A stretch of DNA of 64,000 bases from Candidatus Omnitrophica bacterium UBA6210 (GCA_002421805.1 DISM01000005.1:180631-244630), one strand, 5' to 3'. Counted from the first letter of the stretch, positions 1-7,650 are shown. Translations and numbers: made by a program. Notes: generated by a model from the letters alone, not told the origin.

Positions 1-350
1 ATGAGGAAAAAGTCAAAGACGATATTCGCGTCGTTCTGAAATTTTCCAAAGAGCTGGCACCGGTCAAAGTGGCGGTTCTGCCGCTTTTGAAGAACAGGCC
101 GCAGCTGGTCAGCGTAGCCCGCGACATCGCCGAAGGCATGATGAAGGAGATCCCTTTGGTATACGACGATACGGCGGCCATCGGCAAACTGTATCGCCGG
201 CAGGACGAGATCGGCACATTGTATTGCGTGACCGTGGACATGGATTCGCTGGACGACAAGAAGGTCACGGTGCGTGACCGCGATACGATGCAACAGGAAC
301 GTGTCGAGATCGCGCAGCTCAAGGCATATTTGTCAGAGAAATTAAAATAA
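1..350 (+). CDS. glyS: Glycyl-tRNA synthetase, dimeric type, C-terminal part (5' truncated by window)
   Basis: The frame is open from the window edge to TAA at 348-350, giving the last 115 or so residues. The run LAPVKVAVLPLLK, then YRRQDEIGTLYCVTVD and VTVRDRDTMQQER, is the anticodon-binding domain of the class II, alpha2-type glycyl-tRNA synthetase, which charges tRNA-Gly in the cytoplasm. The QDEIG and RDRD blocks are hallmarks of this type and are absent from the alpha2-beta2 bacterial form. Transcription runs towards ppdK 76 bp downstream. The start and catalytic core lie outside the window. Confidence 0.93.
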   Translation, partial: EEKVKDDIRVVLKFSKELAPVKVAVLPLLKNRPQLVSVARDIAEGMMKEIPLVYDDTAAIGKLYRRQDEIGTLYCVTVDMDSLDDKKVTVRDRDTMQQERVEIAQLKAYLSEKLK

Positions 351-352
351 TA

Positions 353-400
353 GCCCCAGAGAAGACTTGGGGCATGGATTCCGCGCGTGTGAGCGTGCGG
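353..400 (+). other. Two small hairpins between glyS and ppdK
   Basis: GCCCCA (353-358) pairs with TGGGGC (368-373), and CCGCGCG (381-387) nearly pairs with CGTGCGG (394-400). Neither is followed by a T-run, so they are not convincing intrinsic terminators. They may stabilise or process a glyS-ppdK message. Confidence 0.35.
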
Positions 401-426
401 TGTATTCGAAAGGAGCGGTAGGGCAA

Positions 427-3183
427 ATGGCAAAGAAGAACGTGTATTCTTTTGGAGGCGGCAAGGCAGACGGCAACGAAAGCATGAAGAACCTGCTGGG
501 CGGCAAAGGCGCTAACCTGGCGGAGATGGCGGGCCATCCGGCCCTGAAGTTGCCCGTGCCTCCCGGTTTTACGATCACGACCGAGGTCTGCACTTATTAT
601 TACCAGAACAAGAAAAAATATCCCGCGGGTCTGAAAGAAGAGGTTGCAAAAGCCCTGAAGAAAGTCGAAACGATCATGGGCAAGTCCTTCGGCGACCCTT
701 CGGATCCGCTGTTGGTTTCCGTGCGTTCAGGTGCCAGGAAGTCGATGCCGGGAATGATGGAGACGGTTTTGAACGTCGGCTTGACGGAAAAGACGATCCC
801 CGGTCTCGTCAAACAGTCCGGCGGCAATCAGCGTTTTGTCTATGACGCTTACCGCAGGTTAATGATGATGTATTCCGACGTCGTCATGGAAAAGGCGGCG
901 GGCATCGAACCCAAGGATGAGATGGGTATCCGCCGTCAGCTGGAACGCATCATGGACGCCCGCAAGAAACAGAGGGGCGTTAAGAACGACGTCGATCTGA
1001 ACGTTGAGGACCTGAAATTCCTTTGCGCTGAATTCAAAAAGAAGATCAAGGAAGTCCTGGGTCAGGATTTCCCGGATGACCCTATGGCCCAGTTGTGGGG
1101 CGGCATCGGCGCTGTTTTTTCATCATGGAACGGCAAGCGCGCCGTGGCTTACAGGAATATCGAGCATATCCCGCATGAATGGGGAACGGCCGTCAACGTC
1201 CAGACCATGGTTTTCGGCAACATGGGCAATGATTCGGCGACGGGCGTGGCCTTCACGCGCAATCCGGGTAACGGCGATGCGGCATTTTACGGCGAGTATC
1301 TGGTCAATGCCCAGGGCGAGGATGTCGTCGCAGGCATCCGTACCCCGGCGCCCATCAACCAGTATTCCCAGAGTGAGCACAATAAAGACCTGGAGACCCT
1401 GGAGCGCAAGATGCCCAAGGTTTACAAAGAACTTTTTGATATCCAGGAACGGCTCGAAGAACATTACCATGACATGCAGGATATCGAGTTCACCATTGAA
1501 AAAGGCAGATTGTTCATGTTGCAGTGCCGTATCGGAAAAAGAAATGGTCCGGCAGCCGTGAAGATCGCGACCGACATGGTGAAAGAGAAACTTATCGATA
1601 AAGCGACGGCGGTCAGCCGTGTCACGCCGGAACAGCTTGATGAACTCTTGCATCCGATCATCAATCCTTCCGAAGAGAAGACAAAAAAGTCCGTTGCCAA
1701 AGGGCTTCCGGCCGGGCCGGGCGCCGCTTGCGGCATGATCGTCTTTACGTCGGCAGATGCCATCCGTTTGTCCAAAGAAGGCAAAAAGGTCATCCTGGTC
1801 CGTGAAGAAACGAACCCGGAGGACATCGACGGGATGCGCGCCGCAGAGGCCATCCTGACTGCCAGAGGGGGCATGACATCGCACGCAGCCCTTGTGGCCC
1901 GCGGCTGGGGCAAGTGCTGTATCGTGGGTTGCGCCGCCCTGGAGATCAACCTGGCCAAGAAAGAAATTGATGTGGAAGGCGGCCTGGTCCTGCACGAGGG
2001 GGAGTGGATCACGCTCAACGGAACCAAGGGTCTCGTGTATCAGGGGCAGTTGAAGATGATGGATGCTTCTTCGGAAAATGAGGTCCTCAATGATTTCCTG
2101 AAGATCTGTGATACCATCCGGACGTTGAATATCCGTACCAATGCCGATACGCCCGATGATGCCAGGAAAGCCAGGCAGTTCGGGGCCGAGGGCATCGGGC
2201 TGTTCAGGACAGAGCACATGTTCTACGGCAAAGGGTCTGAAGAGCCTCTTTTTAAACTGCGCAAGATGATCATGTCGTCGAGCCTTGAGGAAAGGAAGAG
2301 GGCCGTTGATGAGCTCTTCCCGCACGTCAAGAGCGATATCAAGGCGACGCTGGAAGCGATGGAAGGCCTGCCGGTGACGATCCGTCTTCTGGATCCGCCG
2401 TTGCATGAATTTGTTCCGCACCAGCAAGAAGCCCGTCAGACACTTGCCAACAGCTTGAACATCTCCATGGAGGAACTGGAGAAGAGGGCTGACGGCCTGG
2501 CTGAATCCAATCCGATGATGGGCCATCGCGGCGTTCGCTTGGGGGTCACATACCCTGAGGTGAGTGAAATGCAATTCCGCGCCATCCTGGAATCAGCGGC
2601 CGAGCTTCTGAAAGCGGGCAAGAAGGTTTTTCCGGAGATCATGATCCCTGTTGTCTGTACGGTGCAGGAATTGACGGACCAGCTGGCGATCGCCAAGAAA
2701 GTCTATGCAGAAGTATTGACCAAGTTCGGCATGAAAAAGATCGACCATATGTTCGGCACGATGATTGAGATTCCGCGTGCCGCACTCGTGGCCGACAAGA
2801 TCGCCGAAGTCGCTTCGTTCTTTTCTTTCGGGACGAATGATCTGACCCAGATGACTTTCGGATTCTCACGCGATGACATCGGAGCGTTCCTGCCGGAATA
2901 TCTGAAGAAAGGCATTCTTCCGGAAGACCCGTTCCAGACGATCGACCAGGAGGGCGTGGGCGAATTGATCCGGACGGGGATTGACCGCGGCCGTAAGACC
3001 AACAAGAAATTGAAGGTCGGCATCTGCGGTGAACACGGCGGCGAGCCGCGTTCGATCGACTTTTGCTACCGGGCAGGGATGAATTACGTTTCATGTTCGC
3101 CGTTCCGCGTGCCGATTGCCCGTCTGGCTGCGGCCCGGGCTGTGTTGGCAAATAAGCCGGTTAAGAAGGCAAAGAAGAAATGA
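427..3183 (+). CDS. ppdK: Pyruvate, phosphate dikinase
   Basis: This 918-residue cytoplasmic enzyme interconverts pyruvate, ATP and phosphate with PEP, AMP and PPi; in anaerobes it often serves PPi-linked glycolysis or gluconeogenesis. The N-terminal ATP-grasp part begins KNVYSFGGGKADG and carries SVRSGARKSMPGMM. The swivelling phosphohistidine domain has GGMTSHAALVARG with H486 as the phosphorylated residue. The C-terminal PEP/pyruvate barrel ends with GICGEHGGEP (C867 as acid/base) and SCSPFRVPIARLA. Length fits the family (about 880-900) with a short lysine-rich tail. I prefer ATG 427, preceded by AAAGGAG at 409-415, over an in-frame ATG at 367 that would add 20 unrelated residues and overlap the hairpins. 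Confidence 0.97.
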   Translation: MAKKNVYSFGGGKADGNESMKNLLGGKGANLAEMAGHPALKLPVPPGFTITTEVCTYYYQNKKKYPAGLKEEVAKALKKVETIMGKSFGDPSDPLLVSVRSGARKSMPGMMETVLNVGLTEKTIPGLVKQSGGNQRFVYDAYRRLMMMYSDVVMEKAAGIEPKDEMGIRRQLERIMDARKKQRGVKNDVDLNVEDLKFLCAEFKKKIKEVLGQDFPDDPMAQLWGGIGAVFSSWNGKRAVAYRNIEHIPHEWGTAVNVQTMVFGNMGNDSATGVAFTRNPGNGDAAFYGEYLVNAQGEDVVAGIRTPAPINQYSQSEHNKDLETLERKMPKVYKELFDIQERLEEHYHDMQDIEFTIEKGRLFMLQCRIGKRNGPAAVKIATDMVKEKLIDKATAVSRVTPEQLDELLHPIINPSEEKTKKSVAKGLPAGPGAACGMIVFTSADAIRLSKEGKKVILVREETNPEDIDGMRAAEAILTARGGMTSHAALVARGWGKCCIVGCAALEINLAKKEIDVEGGLVLHEGEWITLNGTKGLVYQGQLKMMDASSENEVLNDFLKICDTIRTLNIRTNADTPDDARKARQFGAEGIGLFRTEHMFYGKGSEEPLFKLRKMIMSSSLEERKRAVDELFPHVKSDIKATLEAMEGLPVTIRLLDPPLHEFVPHQQEARQTLANSLNISMEELEKRADGLAESNPMMGHRGVRLGVTYPEVSEMQFRAILESAAELLKAGKKVFPEIMIPVVCTVQELTDQLAIAKKVYAEVLTKFGMKKIDHMFGTMIEIPRAALVADKIAEVASFFSFGTNDLTQMTFGFSRDDIGAFLPEYLKKGILPEDPFQTIDQEGVGELIRTGIDRGRKTNKKLKVGICGEHGGEPRSIDFCYRAGMNYVSCSPFRVPIARLAAARAVLANKPVKKAKKK

Positions 3184-3206
3184 CCGGGTTTATCGACTAA
3201 ACGAGT

Positions 3207-3246
3207 TACGAGTTGACGGGTCGAGACATCGGCTCGTCAACTCGTA
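3207..3246 (+). other. Perfect 12-bp inverted repeat upstream of sigma factor
   Basis: TACGAGTTGACG (3207-3218) and CGTCAACTCGTA (3235-3246) are perfect reverse complements separated by 16 nt. There is no T-run after it. It sits between the ppdK stop and the sigma factor start, so it could be an operator, a Rho-dependent terminator stem, or a member of the short intergenic repeats seen elsewhere in the window. Confidence 0.6.
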
Positions 3247-3267
3247 GACTTGCTAACCAACCTTTTT

Positions 3268-4086
3268 ATGGAAAATATCAAATCCTATATTAAGGAAGTG
3301 CGAAAGATCCCGCTCTTGACGGCAAAAGAAGAAGTGGACTTGTCCAAGAGGGCGCAGCGGGGGGACAAGGAGGCGCGCGACCACATGATCCGCGCGAATC
3401 TGCGCCTTGTCATCAATATCGCCAAGAAATATATGTATCTCGGCATTCCCCTGATGGACCTGATCGAAGAGGGTAATGTCGGCCTGATGAAGGCGGTCGA
3501 AAAGTTCAACCCCAACAAAGGATTCCGTTTTTCGACGTATGCCGCCTGGTGGATCAAACAGAGCATCACGCGTTCCGTCTTCGACCAGTCCCGCACGATC
3601 CGCATCCCCGTCTATGTCAATGAGCTTCTGTCCAAATATAAAAAGGCGAATGAACGGCTGATGGGCAAGCTCAAGCGCGTCCCGACGGATTCCGAGATCG
3701 CGCGCTCCATGCGTATGACGTCCGAGAAGGTCTGCAAGATACGTGGTTACATCAATAAGACGTCGTCCCTGGACGCGCCCATCGATGAAGAAGGCGGCAA
3801 CGAGATCATCGACCTGATCGAAGACAAGACGACCGCGACTCCGGAAAAAGAGATCGACCAGTTCTTCAATAAGGAGCGCCTCAGCGGCCTTCTGGGCATC
3901 GTCAATGAGCGCGAACGCGATGTCCTGGACCTGAGGTTCGGTCTCCAGGACGGCAAGATCCATACGCTGGCCGACGTGTCCAAGAAACTCAACGTCTCCA
4001 GGGAACGCGTCCGGCAGATCGAGGAAAACGCTTTGAAGAAGCTTAAAAAGTTCGTCATCGAGCAGGATAAGGAGGCCATCCAGTAA
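3268..4086 (+). CDS. RNA polymerase sigma-70 family factor (RpoD-related, no region 1.1)
   Basis: The product has 272 residues. Region 1.2 starts at the N-terminus (SYIKEVRKIPLLT), region 2 includes IRANLRLVINIAKKY, the core-binding DLIEEGNVGLMKAVEKFNP and the -10 recognition block FSTYAAWWIKQSI, region 3 spans roughly residues 115-190, and region 4 ends in the helix-turn-helix VSRERVRQIEENALKKLKKF. It lacks region 1.1 and the long non-conserved insert, so it resembles group 2 or alternative sigma factors more than the primary one. ATG 3268 begins exactly at region 1.2; a TTG at 3250 would add six residues. The next gene starts 1 bp after its stop, which implies translational coupling to the LacI-type sensor. 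Confidence 0.93.
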   Translation: MENIKSYIKEVRKIPLLTAKEEVDLSKRAQRGDKEARDHMIRANLRLVINIAKKYMYLGIPLMDLIEEGNVGLMKAVEKFNPNKGFRFSTYAAWWIKQSITRSVFDQSRTIRIPVYVNELLSKYKKANERLMGKLKRVPTDSEIARSMRMTSEKVCKIRGYINKTSSLDAPIDEEGGNEIIDLIEDKTTATPEKEIDQFFNKERLSGLLGIVNERERDVLDLRFGLQDGKIHTLADVSKKLNVSRERVRQIEENALKKLKKFVIEQDKEAIQ

Positions 4087-4087
4087 T

Positions 4088-4939
4088 ATGTCGGACTCAA
4101 AATTTTATACATTGGTCATTCCCAGGTTTGAAGATGTCTTCCATTCTTTTTTTGCCTCGGAGGTCATCAAGGGAGTCACGGCCGCGGCCAGCAGGCTGAA
4201 AGCGGATATCCTTATCCATATCACGGAGCGCCATAAGCATGCCGACTGGGCCACCAGCGAGTCCATCCGCGCCGGATATGTCAAGGGCGTCATTTTTGCG
4301 GACATCGACGGCGACAAGAAGAAGCTCCTGGAATTCATAAAGGCCGGGACTCCTTGCATCGTCATGAACAATTATTTCAGCGAAGACATCAATTGTATCG
4401 CCATCGATAACCGCAAGGCGGCGATGGATGTCGTCGAATATCTTGTCAAGCTCGGGCATACCAAGATCGCCACGATCGCCGGGGACCTGAACACCCAGGC
4501 CGGCGAAGCCCGTCTGGAGGGATACCGGCAGGCCATGGCAAAATACGGGTTGGCCATCCCGCGGCAGTATATCCAGGAGGGTTTTTTCCTGAGGACTCCG
4601 GCGAGGGCGGCCGCGCGGGCGCTCTTGAACCTTGAGGACAGGCCTACCGCTATTTTTGCCGCCAGCGACGTCATGGCGCTGGAGGTCATCGACGAGGCGC
4701 GCGCAGAAGGCATCCGTATCCCGTGGGACTTGTCCCTTGTAGGTTTTGACGATAACCCCGTCGCAGGCTACAGCCAGGTGCGCCTGACCACGGTCTCGCA
4801 GCCTATCGTCGAAATGGGCAGGCTGGCCCTGGAAAAATTGAACCAGATCGTAGCGGAAAGGGAAAAGCAGCCGGTGAAGGTCGTGCTTCCGACGAAACTG
4901 GTCAAGAGAGAATCTACGCTTGTGTTGAATAGGCAGTGA
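4088..4939 (+). CDS. LacI-family effector-binding domain protein lacking the HTH
   Basis: The 283 residues cover the two-lobed periplasmic-binding-protein-like sensor of LacI/GalR regulators: LVIPRFEDVFHSFFASEVIKG at the start of lobe 1, AMDVVEYLVKLGHTKIATIAGD, AARALLNLEDRPTAIFAASDVMALEV, then SLVGFDDNPVAGY and LTTVSQP. A full LacI regulator is about 330-345 residues with a 50-60 residue DNA-binding headpiece; here the protein begins at the first beta strand and no headpiece or hinge is encoded upstream, because the sigma factor ends 2 bp earlier. There is no signal peptide, so it is probably cytoplasmic. The likely role is sensing a small sugar-like ligand and acting through a partner, possibly the coupled sigma factor; that role is inference. 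Confidence 0.88.
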   Translation: MSDSKFYTLVIPRFEDVFHSFFASEVIKGVTAAASRLKADILIHITERHKHADWATSESIRAGYVKGVIFADIDGDKKKLLEFIKAGTPCIVMNNYFSEDINCIAIDNRKAAMDVVEYLVKLGHTKIATIAGDLNTQAGEARLEGYRQAMAKYGLAIPRQYIQEGFFLRTPARAAARALLNLEDRPTAIFAASDVMALEVIDEARAEGIRIPWDLSLVGFDDNPVAGYSQVRLTTVSQPIVEMGRLALEKLNQIVAEREKQPVKVVLPTKLVKRESTLVLNRQ

Positions 4940-4958
4940 GTGATGGGGAGGAAGGCAT

Positions 4959-5477
4959 ATGGCCGACGCATTAAAAAAATATATCCGCAGCATTCCTGAT
5001 TTTCCGAAACAGGGCATTCTGTTCTACGACATCACGACGCTCCTGAAAAACAGGGCCGCTTTCAAGAAGGCCATTGACGGCCTGGCAAAGATCGCCAAAG
5101 GCAAAAAGATCGATTATGTCGTTTCCGTGGAATCGCGCGGGTTCATTTTCGGCGCGGCCCTGGCCTATAAATTGGGTGCCGGTTTCATTCCGGTTCGCAA
5201 AAAAGGCAAACTGCCTGCCGAGACGATCTCCGCCGATTATGCCCTGGAATACGGAACGGATTCTCTTTACATGCATAAAGATGCCCTGAAGGCGTCTTCG
5301 CGGGTCCTCATCGTCGACGACCTTTTGGCGACGGGAGGGACGGCGGCGGCTGTCTGTGCGATGGCTAACCAGCTCAAGTCCAAGATCGCCGGCATCATTT
5401 TTTTGATCGAGCTCTGCGGCCTCAAGGGCAGAGAAAAGCTCAAAGATTATCCGGTGTATTCGTTGATACAATATTAG
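4959..5477 (+). CDS. apt: Adenine phosphoribosyltransferase
   Basis: This 172-residue purine-salvage enzyme makes AMP from adenine and PRPP. IPDFPKQGILFYDITTLLKN is the usual N-terminal block, VESRGFIFGAALAYKLGAGF binds the purine side, and VLIVDDLLATGGTA is the PRPP-binding motif. Length is normal for the family. GGGGAGGAAGG precedes ATG 4959 at good spacing. It follows the LacI-type sensor by 19 bp and may be the last gene of that transcript before the tRNA. Confidence 0.97.
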   Translation: MADALKKYIRSIPDFPKQGILFYDITTLLKNRAAFKKAIDGLAKIAKGKKIDYVVSVESRGFIFGAALAYKLGAGFIPVRKKGKLPAETISADYALEYGTDSLYMHKDALKASSRVLIVDDLLATGGTAAAVCAMANQLKSKIAGIIFLIELCGLKGREKLKDYPVYSLIQY

Positions 5478-5579
5478 TAAGCGAGTATGCGAGTGGGCGG
5501 TTTGCATGGGTCGAAGAGAGGCCGGTTTTCTGGTCGTTTTAACCCGCTAACCCGATACCCCTTAACTCGTTAACCGATT
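5478..5579 (+). other. Short intergenic stretch with weak hairpin and TAACcCG-type repeats
   Basis: Between apt and tRNA-Arg there is a weak six-pair stem around 5514-5535 (GGCCGG/CTGGTC with two G-T pairs) followed by GTTTT, then several imperfect copies of a TAACCCG/TAACTCG unit at about 5541-5575. No gene is visible. The stem could be a weak terminator for apt. Confidence 0.35.
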
Positions 5580-5653
5580 GCCCCCGTAGCTCATCTGGAT
5601 AGAGCACAGGTTTCCTAAACCTGGTGTGGCAAGTTCGAGCCTTGCCGGGGGCA
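5580..5653 (+). tRNA. tRNA-Arg (anticodon CCU)
   Basis: A full cloverleaf can be drawn. The acceptor stem is GCCCCCG/CGGGGGC with discriminator A5653, the D arm is GCTC/GAGC, the anticodon arm CAGGT/ACCTG encloses loop TTCCTAA with anticodon CCT at 5614-5616, and the T arm GCAAG/CTTGC encloses TTCGAGC. CCA is not encoded. A run of seven T starts at 5655. This tRNA reads the AGG codon. Its 3' end plus two flanking bases is duplicated at 5842-5860. Confidence 0.95.
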
Positions 5654-5655
5654 CT
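5637..5655 (+). repeat. 19-bp direct repeat, copy 1 (3' end of tRNA-Arg)
   Basis: These 19 bases form the last part of the T arm, the acceptor strand, the discriminator and two following bases. They recur identically at 5842-5860, 205 bp downstream. Such tRNA 3'-end duplications are the usual footprint of tyrosine-recombinase integration. Confidence 0.85.
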
Positions 5656-5665
5656 TTTTTTGGAT

Positions 5666-5983
5666 GCAAGGCGAGAACTTAAGGAGTGTGGGGAGACCGT
5701 CCCCACGTTTTCGGGGTGACAGCGACCCCGACGCTATGTCGGGGGAGCGCCAGAGGGGCAGAGCCCCTATGGGGAGCGACCGAGCTGCCTGCGAAAGCAG
5801 GCAGGCGAGGAGCGACAAGTTCTAGTCCGCCCCGGCGGACGGAGCCTTGCCGGGGGCACTGAATTTGTGCCTCGCAAAAATTCGTCCTGAGCGGCTATGG
5901 ATTGTTTTCAAACAACCAGCGAAGGATAGATGAACAGCAAGGCGACCTGCCTGCCGGCAGGGAACTTAAGGGGTGTGGGGAGA
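5666..5983 (+). repeat. REP-like palindrome region with a two-copy interrupted repeat
   Basis: GCAAGGCGA (5666-5674) runs straight into a 22-mer beginning GAACTTAAGG (5675-5696). Both parts recur at 5937-5945 and 5962-5983 with one mismatch, but the second copy is split by a 16-bp GC-rich insert that includes the perfect palindrome CCTGCCGGCAGG (5950-5961). In between lie other strong hairpins, among them CTGCCTGC-GAAA-GCAGGCAG (5785-5804). No credible coding frame exists here. The pattern suggests non-autonomous palindromic elements; no transposase is in the window. Confidence 0.7.
5842..5860 (+). repeat. 19-bp direct repeat, copy 2 (possible att-like site)
   Basis: It is identical to the tRNA-Arg 3' end and flank at 5637-5655 but has no tRNA body in front of it. 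The 186 bp between the two copies hold hairpins only and no integrase. Confidence 0.8.
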
Positions 5984-6006
5984 TTGCCCGGCAAGTCAAA
6001 AATAGC

Positions 6007-6035
6007 TTGATTTCATGCAGATGATGTGGTAAATT
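6007..6035 (+). promoter_or_regulatory. Candidate sigma-70 promoter with extended -10
   Basis: TTGATT (6007-6012), a 17-bp spacer, then TAAATT (6030-6035), with TGG just before the -10 box as an extended -10 element. Transcription would start near 6042 and run to the terminator at 6101-6128. Confidence 0.55.
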
Positions 6036-6041
6036 CCTTGC

Positions 6042-6128
6042 ATTGAAATTTCGATAAAAGCACAGTAGCTTTACGAGAGTAGAGAGAGGTTTGGCGAAGC
6101 AGCCCACCTGATAAGGTAGGGCTTTTTT
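6042..6128 (+). ncRNA. Putative small RNA or attenuated leader of about 87 nt
   Basis: The stretch lies between a good promoter and a strong intrinsic terminator and has no open frame. It contains a stem-loop CTTTAC-GAGA-GTAGAG (6069-6084) with a GNRA-type tetraloop, followed by the terminator hairpin. I do not recognise the family. It is too short for 6S RNA, and the signal recognition particle GGAA-loop core is not present. It could be a free-standing regulator or an attenuator for the hydrogenase operon that begins at 6193. Confidence 0.4.
6101..6128 (+). terminator. Rho-independent terminator
   Basis: AGCCCACCT (6101-6109) pairs with AGGT-A-GGGCT (6114-6123) around loop GATA with one bulged A, followed by six T. 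It ends the short putative RNA, 65 bp before the hydrogenase operon. Confidence 0.85.
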
Positions 6129-6170
6129 ATTTAATCGCCCTTGATGCTTTCAGTTTACTGCGCGAATACG

Positions 6171-6182
6171 CGCGCATGCGCG
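6171..6182 (+). repeat. Perfect palindrome CGCGCATGCGCG upstream of hydrogenase operon
   Basis: The 12-bp self-complementary, strictly alternating purine-pyrimidine sequence lies 11 bp before the first start codon, and overlaps a second imperfect GCGC inverted repeat (6160-6174). It could be an operator or a structure that hides the ribosome site. Confidence 0.5.
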
Positions 6183-6192
6183 TGGTTGCCGC

Positions 6193-7650
6193 ATGGATTT
6201 GAGATATATGCCATTTGATACCTTATTAGTTTCGATCGTTGGCGTACCCGTTCTGGGTTCTTTTTTCCTGCCCTTGGCCGGCCGGATCCATGAACGCCTG
6301 CGTCATTTTTTGGCCTTCGTCCTTGTTGCGTTTTCCTTCCTTGCTGTCTTCAGGTTGTCCCCCGTTGTTTTTTCAGGGCAGGTCGTCCGTTTTTCCATGG
6401 CCATGCCTTTTGGTTTGCACCTCGCTTTTGCGGCGGACGGCCTTGCTGTTTTCATGGCCCTGGCGTCTCTTCTGGTAGGCCTTGTCATCGTGCTCTATTC
6501 CTTCGACTACATCTCCCATTATGCCAACCGCAATGAATACGACATGCTGGTCGTGCTTTTTCTCGGTTCGATGATGGGTATCGTTTTTTCATCGAACCTT
6601 ATTTTTCTCTATATCTTCTGGGAGATGACGGCCATCGTCAGCTGGCGCCTGATAGGTTTCTTCAGGGGCAAGACCGATGTGCAGCGCGCGGACAAGGCTT
6701 TCCTTGTTACGTTCGGCGGCGCGTTGGTCATGCTTATCGGTTTTTTGATGCTTTACCAACAGACCGGCTCCTTCGATCTCACAGTGATCAAGGAGCATTT
6801 CAAGACACAGGCCTTTCCTAATATAGTCCTGGTCTTGGTCCTTTTCGGGATCTTGTCAAAATCGGCGACTTTGCCGTTTCATACCTGGCTGGCGGATGCC
6901 GGTGTGGCGCCGTCGCCTGTCACGGCCCTTCTCCATGCGGCTGTCCTTGTCAAGATCGGCGTCTATGTCTTTGCGAGGTTGTTCGTTGCCACGTTCCCCA
7001 TTGAGGCGGTCTGGCACGTGATCCTGCCGTGGGTGGCGGCTGTCAGCAGTATTGTTTCCGCCGGGGCCGCGTTAAGGGAGACGGATTTGAAGAGGATCAT
7101 CGCCTATTCGACGGTCAGCCAGATCGGTTTTATCTTTTTTGGGTTGAGCCTTGGCATTGAGGTCGCTGTCGCCGGAGGCCTTCTTTATATCCTCATGCAC
7201 GGCATGGCCAAGGCCGGACTTTTTCTGTGCGCAGGCATCATCGAGCAGGGAACGAAAACCAAGGATATCACCAGGCTCGGCGGCTTATTTTCCACCATGC
7301 CTTTGACCGGTACGGCCTTTTTGTTCTGTGCCGCTTCTGTCATGGGTCTGCCGCCTTTCGGAGGTTTTTTCAGTAAATTCCTGATCTTTCTTGGTTGCGT
7401 TCAGGGAGGGCAGATGATGTTTGCTTTTGTCTTCTTGTTTGCCGCCCTCATGACGATCCTGTATCTGCTGCGGGTCTTTACGATCGTATTTTTCGGCGAG
7501 ACCAAGATTGCAGCCAGGGAAGGGTCGGCTGTCATGGTGGCATGCGTCCTTCTCTTGGCATTTTTGTCGCTGGCAGCCGGTATATGGGTGCGTTATCCGC
7601 TTGATATGGTCCAGCAGGCGACGGCGCAGATGATCCGGGTGATATCATGA
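6193..7650 (+). CDS. NuoL/MrpA-like antiporter subunit of membrane-bound [NiFe]-hydrogenase (first copy)
   Basis: A 485-residue polytopic inner-membrane protein of the proton-conducting transporter family shared by complex I (NuoL/M/N), Mrp antiporters and group 4 hydrogenases. Conserved features include FWEMTAIVSW (the glutamate of TM5), SKSATLPFHTWLADAGVAPSPVTALLHAA (the lysine and discontinuous helix of TM7-8), DLKRIIAYSTVSQIGF and GLPPFGGFFSK. It is expected to move protons or sodium ions when the hydrogenase turns over. The start is uncertain: ATG 6193 has no clear Shine-Dalgarno, and ATG 6208 is an alternative. Its stop overlaps the next start (ATGA). Confidence 0.88.
   Translation: MDLRYMPFDTLLVSIVGVPVLGSFFLPLAGRIHERLRHFLAFVLVAFSFLAVFRLSPVVFSGQVVRFSMAMPFGLHLAFAADGLAVFMALASLLVGLVIVLYSFDYISHYANRNEYDMLVVLFLGSMMGIVFSSNLIFLYIFWEMTAIVSWRLIGFFRGKTDVQRADKAFLVTFGGALVMLIGFLMLYQQTGSFDLTVIKEHFKTQAFPNIVLVLVLFGILSKSATLPFHTWLADAGVAPSPVTALLHAAVLVKIGVYVFARLFVATFPIEAVWHVILPWVAAVSSIVSAGAALRETDLKRIIAYSTVSQIGFIFFGLSLGIEVAVAGGLLYILMHGMAKAGLFLCAGIIEQGTKTKDITRLGGLFSTMPLTGTAFLFCAASVMGLPPFGGFFSKFLIFLGCVQGGQMMFAFVFLFAALMTILYLLRVFTIVFFGETKIAAREGSAVMVACVLLLAFLSLAAGIWVRYPLDMVQQATAQMIRVIS

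Noticed and set aside
1123..2574. Long open frame on the minus strand inside ppdK
   Set aside because: It lies fully within a well-supported gene, its translation shows no family motif and the opposite frame explains the codon pattern.
5615..5818. Minus-strand frame ending in CPRQGSNLPHQV
   Set aside because: Its end is the reverse complement of the tRNA-Arg gene; such peptides are a known artefact of antisense tRNA translation.
6042..6128. Signal recognition particle RNA or 6S RNA
   Set aside because: The GGAA-loop core of SRP RNA is absent, and the size is far below that of 6S RNA.
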